A DNA stretch of 9,651 bases from Micavibrio aeruginosavorus. GTDB taxonomy: Bacteria; Pseudomonadota; Alphaproteobacteria; UBA9219. The notes beneath the pieces are model-generated. The model worked only from the letters and a program-made list of their open reading frames with translations. It made no database searches and was not told the DNA's origin. The translations under genes and the position numbers were made by a program. This document shows positions 5,591 through 9,651 of this stretch, piece by piece (within the stretch, counting starts at the first letter, position 1; each line of letters starts with the position of its first letter). The DNA lies in contig DYNT01000039.1 of assembly GCA_020720905.1 (NCBI GenBank), positions 1 to 9,651 of the forward strand. The letters are read 5' to 3'.

Positions 5591-5711
5591 GGATTCTTTC
5601 ATTTCCCCCTTGCCTTTAAAGGAGTCTTTGGGCATTCTTCCAACGCTTTTGTGGGGATAGCCTTCGGCTTTCTTGCCCCATCATCTTCAAAAAAAATGTG
5701 AGGAACTGTCC

Positions 5712-7814
5712 ATGAGTACCGAGTTCATGATAATTTTTGCTTGCGGCGTTTTAGCGCTGCTTTACGGATTGGTTACGGCCAGAACCGTGTTGTCGTCCTC
5801 CGCTGGTAATGCGCGGATGCAGGAAATCGCCGCCGCCGTTCAGGAAGGCGCGAAGGCCTACCTGAACCGTCAATACATGACGATTGCTGTGGTGGGTATC
5901 GTGATTTGTGTCGCTCTAAGCTGGTTTTTGGGGCTGCATGTGGGCATTGGTTTTATCACGGGCGCTGTTCTATCGGGCGTGGCCGGTTATATCGGCATGA
6001 ACGTGTCGGTTCGCGCTAATGTGCGCACGGCGGCTGCCGCGCAAGTTGGCATGAAGGAAGCCTTGGGCATCGCCTTTAAGTCTGGCGCGATCACGGGCAT
6101 GCTGGTTGTCGGCCTCGGCCTTTTGGCTGTCGGCGGGTATTATTACGCGCTGGTTCAGTGGAAAGGTCTTGAAGAAGAAAACATCCGCGCGGTTATCGAA
6201 GCGCTTGTCGCGCTCAGCTTTGGCGCATCGCTGATTTCGATCTTTGCGCGTCTTGGCGGCGGTATCTTTACCAAGGGCGCTGACGTTGGCGCTGATCTGG
6301 TGGGCAAGGTCGAAGCGGGCATCCCCGAAGATGATCCTCGTAACCCTGCCGTGATTGCCGATAACGTTGGCGACAATGTTGGCGATTGTGCTGGTATGGC
6401 CGCAGATTTGTTCGAAACCTATGCCGTGACTATCGTGGCGACCATGCTTCTTGCCGCGACGTTCTTTGTCGGTGATGTGCGTGAGACGATGATGATTCTA
6501 CCGCTTGTGATTGCGGGCGTGTGCATTGTGGCCTCGGTGATCGGAACGTACTTTGTGCGTTTGAACGCCAAGCAAAACATCATGGGCGCTTTGTATAAAG
6601 GGCTTGTTGCGACGGGCGTGCTTTCCGCTGGGTTGATCTTTGTGGCTGTCAATAAAATGGTTGGCTTTAACGAAGTCGTTGCCAATGTCGATGGTGCGGT
6701 GATTTCGGGCGTAAACCTCTTTTATTGCGCTTTGACAGGTCTTGGCGTTACGGCCTTGATGGTCTGGATTACCGAGTATTACACCTCAACGGAATACCGT
6801 CCTGTTCGCTCGGTCGCAGTGGCTTCGGCCAACGGTCACGGAACCAACGTGATCCAAGGTCTTGCCATTTCGATGGAGTCCACGGCGCTTCCCGTTCTGG
6901 TGATCTCGGTTGGTATCGTTGTGTCTTATATGTTGAGCGGCTTGTTCGGCATCGCGATTGCGGCGACAACCATGCTGGCTTTGGCTGGTATGATCGTGGC
7001 GATTGATGCCTATGGCCCTGTCACGGATAACGCGGGCGGCATTGCTGAAATGGCCGATATGCCCAAGGAAATCCGTGTCACCACGGATGCTTTGGATGCT
7101 GTTGGCAACACGACGAAAGCCGTGACCAAGGGCTATGCCATCGCTTCGGCAGGGTTGGCCTCGCTGGTTCTGTTTGCTGCGTATATCGAAGATTTGCACC
7201 ACTACTTCCCCGATTTGAAGGTTGAGTTCAACCTTCAAAACCCGTACGTCGTGGTGGGTCTCTTCATCGGCGGCATGTTGCCTTACCTGTTCGGCGCGAT
7301 GGCCATGACGGCTGTTGGCCGTGCGGCTGGCGCGGTGGTGCAGGAAGTGCGCCGTCAGTTCCGCGAGATCAAGGGCATTATGGAAGGCAAGGCAAAGCCA
7401 GAATATGGTACAGCCGTTGATATGCTGACCAAGGCCGCGATCCGCGAGATGATCGTGCCGTCCTTGCTGCCTATCGCTGCTCCTGTCGTTTTGTACGTTA
7501 TCGTGAACGCGGTAGCGGGTCAGACCGAGGCCTTTACGGCACTGGGCGCGATGCTTTTGGGCACGATCGTGACGGGGCTCTTCGTTGCGATTTCTATGAC
7601 CTCTGGCGGCGGCGCTTGGGATAATGCCAAGAAGTATATCGAGGAAGGCCATCACGGCGGCAAGGGTTCAGAAGCCCATAAGGCTGCCGTCACGGGCGAT
7701 ACCGTCGGCGATCCGTACAAGGATGCCGCTGGCCCCGCCATCAACCCGATGATCAAGATCATCAACATTGTGGCGATCCTTCTGCTGGCTATCTTGGCAA
7801 GGATGGCTGGGTAA
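5712..7814 (+). CDS. hppA: Membrane-bound proton-translocating pyrophosphatase, K+-independent type
   Basis: This inner-membrane enzyme hydrolyses inorganic pyrophosphate and pumps protons. The 700-residue hydrophobic protein fits the usual sixteen-helix architecture. The catalytic core is intact: GADVGADLVGKVEAGIPEDD (about 200-220), followed by NPAVIADNVGDNVGDCAGMA. The later acidic cluster DAYGPVTDNAGGIAEMA and the C-terminal GGGAWDNAKKYIE, with GDTVGDPYKDAAGPAIN, are present. In VGNTTKAVTKGYAI the lysine after NTT marks the potassium-independent subfamily, where potassium-dependent enzymes have alanine. The start at ATG 5712 is chosen for GAGGA 7 bases upstream and the family-like N-terminus. 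The frame extends to 5673 but without a good site. The gene ends in a strong terminator, so it closes the plus-strand block. Confidence 0.97.
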   Translation: MSTEFMIIFACGVLALLYGLVTARTVLSSSAGNARMQEIAAAVQEGAKAYLNRQYMTIAVVGIVICVALSWFLGLHVGIGFITGAVLSGVAGYIGMNVSVRANVRTAAAAQVGMKEALGIAFKSGAITGMLVVGLGLLAVGGYYYALVQWKGLEEENIRAVIEALVALSFGASLISIFARLGGGIFTKGADVGADLVGKVEAGIPEDDPRNPAVIADNVGDNVGDCAGMAADLFETYAVTIVATMLLAATFFVGDVRETMMILPLVIAGVCIVASVIGTYFVRLNAKQNIMGALYKGLVATGVLSAGLIFVAVNKMVGFNEVVANVDGAVISGVNLFYCALTGLGVTALMVWITEYYTSTEYRPVRSVAVASANGHGTNVIQGLAISMESTALPVLVISVGIVVSYMLSGLFGIAIAATTMLALAGMIVAIDAYGPVTDNAGGIAEMADMPKEIRVTTDALDAVGNTTKAVTKGYAIASAGLASLVLFAAYIEDLHHYFPDLKVEFNLQNPYVVVGLFIGGMLPYLFGAMAMTAVGRAAGAVVQEVRRQFREIKGIMEGKAKPEYGTAVDMLTKAAIREMIVPSLLPIAAPVVLYVIVNAVAGQTEAFTALGAMLLGTIVTGLFVAISMTSGGGAWDNAKKYIEEGHHGGKGSEAHKAAVTGDTVGDPYKDAAGPAINPMIKIINIVAILLLAILARMAG

Positions 7815-7836
7815 GCTTCGCCTTTGGCTTTTAATA

Positions 7837-7872
7837 AAAAACCTCCGCTGGATTACTCCAGCGGGGGTTTTT
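7837..7872 (+). terminator. Rho-independent terminator of hppA
   Basis: The stem CCGCTGGA (7845-7852) pairs perfectly with TCCAGCGG (7857-7864) across TTAC. It extends through a T-G wobble and two further C-G pairs into AAAAA/TTTTT, for 16 pairs in all. The T-run serves as the release tract. The structure begins 22 bases after the hppA stop, and the A-run on the left makes it potentially bidirectional. Confidence 0.92.
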
Positions 7873-7902
7873 GTTGGACAACGGCCTCCACGCGTGTTAC
7901 AT

Positions 7903-7922
7903 TGTATGACAAATGACATACA
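7903..7922 (+). promoter_or_regulatory. Putative operator of the toxin-antitoxin locus
   Basis: An inverted repeat, TGTATG (7903-7908) and CATACA (7917-7922), is separated by 8 bases and lies just before the ribosome-binding site of the antitoxin gene. A weak extended -10 candidate (TGT then TACATT at 7898-7903) abuts it, so repressor binding would block a start of transcription. RelB/DinJ antitoxins commonly autorepress through such palindromes. Assignment to this protein is inferred from position. Confidence 0.45.
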
Positions 7923-7937
7923 TAAAGGAGGCGCGCC

Positions 7938-8192
7938 ATGAAGACGGACGTTGTGAATGCGCGGGTTGAGCCCGCCCTTAAGGCCTCAGCAGAGAAGATA
8001 TTTCGCACGCTTGGGATGAATACAACCGATGCGATCTCTATTTTTCTGAGCCAAGTTGTGTTGCGAAAGGGTTTGCCCTTTGATGTGCTTATCCCGAATG
8101 CTGAAACGCGTAAAGCCATAGGGGAGGTTAAGGCGGGGAAGGGAAAGCGCTATAAAACGACGCAAGATATGATGGATGACATTCTGTCATGA
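7938..8192 (+). CDS. Type II antitoxin, RelB/DinJ family
   Basis: This 84-residue protein starts with a ribbon-helix-helix DNA-binding domain (KTDVVNARVEPALKASAEKI, then FRTLGMNTTDAISIFLSQVV). A family-typical segment, LRKGLPFDVLIPNAETRKAI, follows, and the flexible C-terminal tail that would wrap a toxin. Antitoxins of this type neutralise a YafQ/RelE endoribonuclease and repress their own operon. The ribosome-binding site AAAGGAGG (7924-7931), 6 bases from the ATG, is the strongest in the window. The stop overlaps the toxin start as ATGA (8189-8192), the classical coupled arrangement. The gene is intact while its partner is broken. It may persist as a repressor, neutralise a related toxin elsewhere, or simply await decay. 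Confidence 0.93.
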   Translation: MKTDVVNARVEPALKASAEKIFRTLGMNTTDAISIFLSQVVLRKGLPFDVLIPNAETRKAIGEVKAGKGKRYKTTQDMMDDILS

Positions 8193-8453
8193 AAATGCTT
8201 TTTGTTGGCAATGCCTTTAAAAGGGACATGAAGTTTGCCGCCAAGCGGGGTCGATCCATCAAGAAGATGCTGTCCCTTCTTGACTGCCTCGTTCGTGATG
8301 GAGATTTGCCTGCACGTTGCCGCCCCCATCGGCTTTCTGGCGTTTATGCAGGATTATGGGCCATATCGAACCCGACTAGTTTTTGATCTACGATGTGACA
8401 TCCGAAGAATCCGTTTGTATCGAACAGGCACACACGCCGATTTATTTGAATAA
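8189..8453 (+). pseudogene. Decayed YafQ/RelE-family mRNA interferase toxin
   Basis: The N-terminal part (8189 to about 8359) reads like a YafQ toxin: FKRDMKFAAKRGRSIKKMLS, then LPARCRPHRLSG with the first catalytic-type histidine. Three lesions then occur. Compared with the family pattern G-Y-R-x-x-H, 4 bases are missing between GGA (8351) and CAT (8362), so the reading frame shifts. In the restored frame HIEPD is followed by TAG (8377-8379) where the family has tryptophan, probably TGG to TAG. Then FLIYDVTSEES runs until a 1-base loss somewhere between 8392 and 8420, after which RTGTHADLFE matches the family C-terminus to the stop at 8453. The expressed product would be a 65-residue fragment ending at 8386, lacking the second half of the active site. 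It is therefore almost certainly inactive. Confidence 0.88.
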
Positions 8454-8457
8454 GCCC

Positions 8458-8769
8458 TCACTCCCTTGGTGGGGAAAAACCGTCCTCTTCTCTTAACGTT
8501 GGGGTGGTGGATTTGTCTGGATCCTCGGCATCATTGGCTGACCCATTGCTTTCTTGTGACGAAGTCTGTCCATCCATTAAGGGAAGTCCCTCTTTGCCTG
8601 GCCCCACGGTTTTATAGGCCACAGCAAGCCCCAGAAAGATGGCGACCCATAGCGCTATGTTTCTTAAAATCTTGCCTCGGTTGAGAGCAAAAACGCTTGG
8701 CGCAAGCATAAGAACAATGGCCACCCCAAAAAGAGCCGAGAGAATTTGTGTTGTTTTGTCCATGGTCAT
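8458..8769 (-). CDS. Small membrane protein of unknown function
   Basis: The 103-residue product has two predicted membrane helices (about residues 7-29, QILSALFGVAIVLMLAPSVF, and 34-55, ILRNIALWVAIFLGLAVAYK). A polar, acidic tail rich in Ser, Asp, Glu and Pro follows. I do not recognise a functional domain. The RNIALWVAIFLGL helix pair resembles the membrane anchor seen at the N-terminus of some alphaproteobacterial retropepsin-like proteases, but no protease domain follows, so this could be a truncated relative or an unrelated protein. ATG 8763 is an alternative start. It lies 8 bases after the hydrolase gene, suggesting one transcript, and converges with the toxin pseudogene with a 4-base gap. 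No terminator was seen at the convergence. Confidence 0.7.
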   Translation of the reverse strand: MTMDKTTQILSALFGVAIVLMLAPSVFALNRGKILRNIALWVAIFLGLAVAYKTVGPGKEGLPLMDGQTSSQESNGSANDAEDPDKSTTPTLREEDGFSPPRE

Positions 8770-8777
8770 CTCAATGG

Positions 8778-9428
8778 TTATGATAAAAGAAAGATTCTGC
8801 GAAGAAACTGTAAGCCGCTGGCAATGCCGCTGTCATCGATGCTGTGTCCCAAGTCTTCGCAGGCTTCTGTTGAGACATTGATGTTAACGGCGCGCAAGCC
8901 GTCAACAGCCTTGGCCATGGAAACAAAAGGCACGACATCATCCTCTTTGCCATGGATCAGGTGAATGGGCGGAGAGGCCTTTCTTTCTTTTTTAAGCTCT
9001 TCCCCGCCGACCAAGGCGCCGGAATAGCCCAAAACGCCAGCCAGAGCCGGAGCGCGGCGCGGCGCGACGTAAAGGCTCATCATCGTGCCTTGTGAAAAGC
9101 CGAGAAGGGCGACTTTGTCGGGGGTCAGGCCACGGCTTTCCATCACATAATCGATATAGGCATTCAAAGGCTCTGCCGCCTTGATCGCGCCTTGCAAAAC
9201 GATAGAGGATGTCCAGTCGTTCGCGCTGAACCACTGGAAGCCAAAGGGCGAAAAATCGCAAGGAAAGGGCGCATCGGGGGCCAGAAACTCAGTCTTCGGC
9301 AAGGCGGGGCGAAAAACTTCGGCCAGACTGATAATGCCTGCGGCACTATCGCCCAAACCATGCAGAATGATAACGGCACGTTTGGTGGTTTGCCCCTGAT
9401 GCGGGGGGAGTGTCATATCTTGAAGCAT
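8778..9428 (-). CDS. Alpha/beta hydrolase, phospholipase/carboxylesterase family
   Basis: This 216-residue predicted cytosolic esterase belongs to the Abhydrolase_2 group (YpfH and acyl-protein-thioesterase-like). The oxyanion region is VIILHGLGDSAAG (residues 19-31). The nucleophile elbow is GFSQGT with Ser112. The acid is probably Asp163 in HGKEDDVVP, and the base is His195 in LGHSID. The family-typical APDAPFPCDF and QWFS segment lies at about 50-68. All triad residues are present and length is normal. ATG 9428 is preferred over an upstream TTG at 9485 because it gives the usual N-terminus and avoids overlap with the upstream frame ending at 9448. The ribosome-binding site is weak. Substrate cannot be told from sequence; short acyl esters are usual for the family. 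Confidence 0.93.
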   Translation of the reverse strand: MLQDMTLPPHQGQTTKRAVIILHGLGDSAAGIISLAEVFRPALPKTEFLAPDAPFPCDFSPFGFQWFSANDWTSSIVLQGAIKAAEPLNAYIDYVMESRGLTPDKVALLGFSQGTMMSLYVAPRRAPALAGVLGYSGALVGGEELKKERKASPPIHLIHGKEDDVVPFVSMAKAVDGLRAVNINVSTEACEDLGHSIDDSGIASGLQFLRRIFLLS

Positions 9429-9447
9429 AAAATCTATCCAGCCTTGT

Positions 9448-9651
9448 TTATTTAGAAGGGGCAGGTGGAAGCGCCGATAACACAACCCTTGCGGTTAACA
9501 TCTGTTTTTCTGAGCGTTCCATAGAGGGCATGGAATCTCCGTCTGGAGAGCCCTCCGCTATTTCCATTGTGTGCATCATCGTTTTGCCTCGCGCAAACAT
9601 GGCGGGTCTTGATTGGGCGGGCATCCCTTCATTGGCGAAATCGATCAGCGC
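9448..9651 (-). CDS. C-terminal end of an unrecognised protein (partial)
   Basis: A minus-strand frame is open from the window edge for 67 residues and stops at TAA 9448-9450, 19 bases before the preferred hydrolase start. It begins ALIDFANEGMPAQSRPAMFA and is methionine-rich, with a polar tail ending LPPAPSK. I recognise no family. Support is its uninterrupted length, its strand, and its neat spacing to the hydrolase gene, which suggests an operon. A non-coding explanation is possible because most of the gene is outside the window. Confidence 0.5.
   Translation of the reverse strand, partial: ALIDFANEGMPAQSRPAMFARGKTMMHTMEIAEGSPDGDSMPSMERSEKQMLTARVVLSALPPAPSK

Noticed and set aside
5640..5711. 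Small hairpin and A-run before hppA as terminator or riboswitch
   Set aside because: The stem (AGCC/GGCT) is too short and the A-run is on the wrong side for a plus-strand terminator. No known riboswitch pattern was seen.
6786..7655. Long minus-strand frame opposite hppA
   Set aside because: It is a shadow of the pyrophosphatase gene, rich in His/Arg/Gln low-quality sequence, with no start signal or recognisable domain.

Overview
The window looks like a chromosomal segment of an alphaproteobacterium of moderate G+C. The evidence is the gene order glyA-nrdR-rib genes-nusB, a potassium-independent type proton pyrophosphatase, and many short palindromic repeats of the kind scattered through alphaproteobacterial genomes. 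A deep-branching free-living or host-associated group is possible, but the sequence does not fix the genus.

The plus strand from the left edge to about 7.8 kb is a housekeeping block. It holds the 3' part of glyA (serine/glycine and one-carbon metabolism), nrdR (repressor of ribonucleotide reductase genes), a small GIY-YIG nuclease gene set among palindromic repeats, and then a tight riboflavin/transcription cluster ribE-ribB-ribH-nusB. After a repeat-rich spacer come a secreted or membrane-anchored FliL-like protein and hppA, which ends at a strong intrinsic terminator. RibE, RibB and RibH catalyse three steps of riboflavin synthesis. The usual partners ribD (expected between nrdR and ribE) and thiL (expected after nusB) are absent from their customary slots, and both slots are filled with palindromic repeats.

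From 7.9 to 8.45 kb lies a RelB/DinJ-YafQ type toxin-antitoxin locus. The antitoxin gene is intact and has its own operator-like inverted repeat. The toxin gene is a pseudogene carrying a 4-base loss, a TGG-to-TAG stop at a conserved tryptophan codon, and a further 1-base loss.

The right end is on the minus strand. Reading leftward it holds the 3' end of an unrecognised gene cut by the window edge, an alpha/beta-hydrolase of the phospholipase/carboxylesterase family, and a small two-helix membrane protein, probably co-transcribed.

The most unusual feature is at 1704-2172. The GIY-YIG gene is bracketed by perfect 18-bp inverted repeats that are the outer ends of complex palindromic elements, and a 72-bp near-identical direct copy lies downstream. 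This resembles a minimal repeat-bounded mobile cassette, though no target-site duplication is visible.
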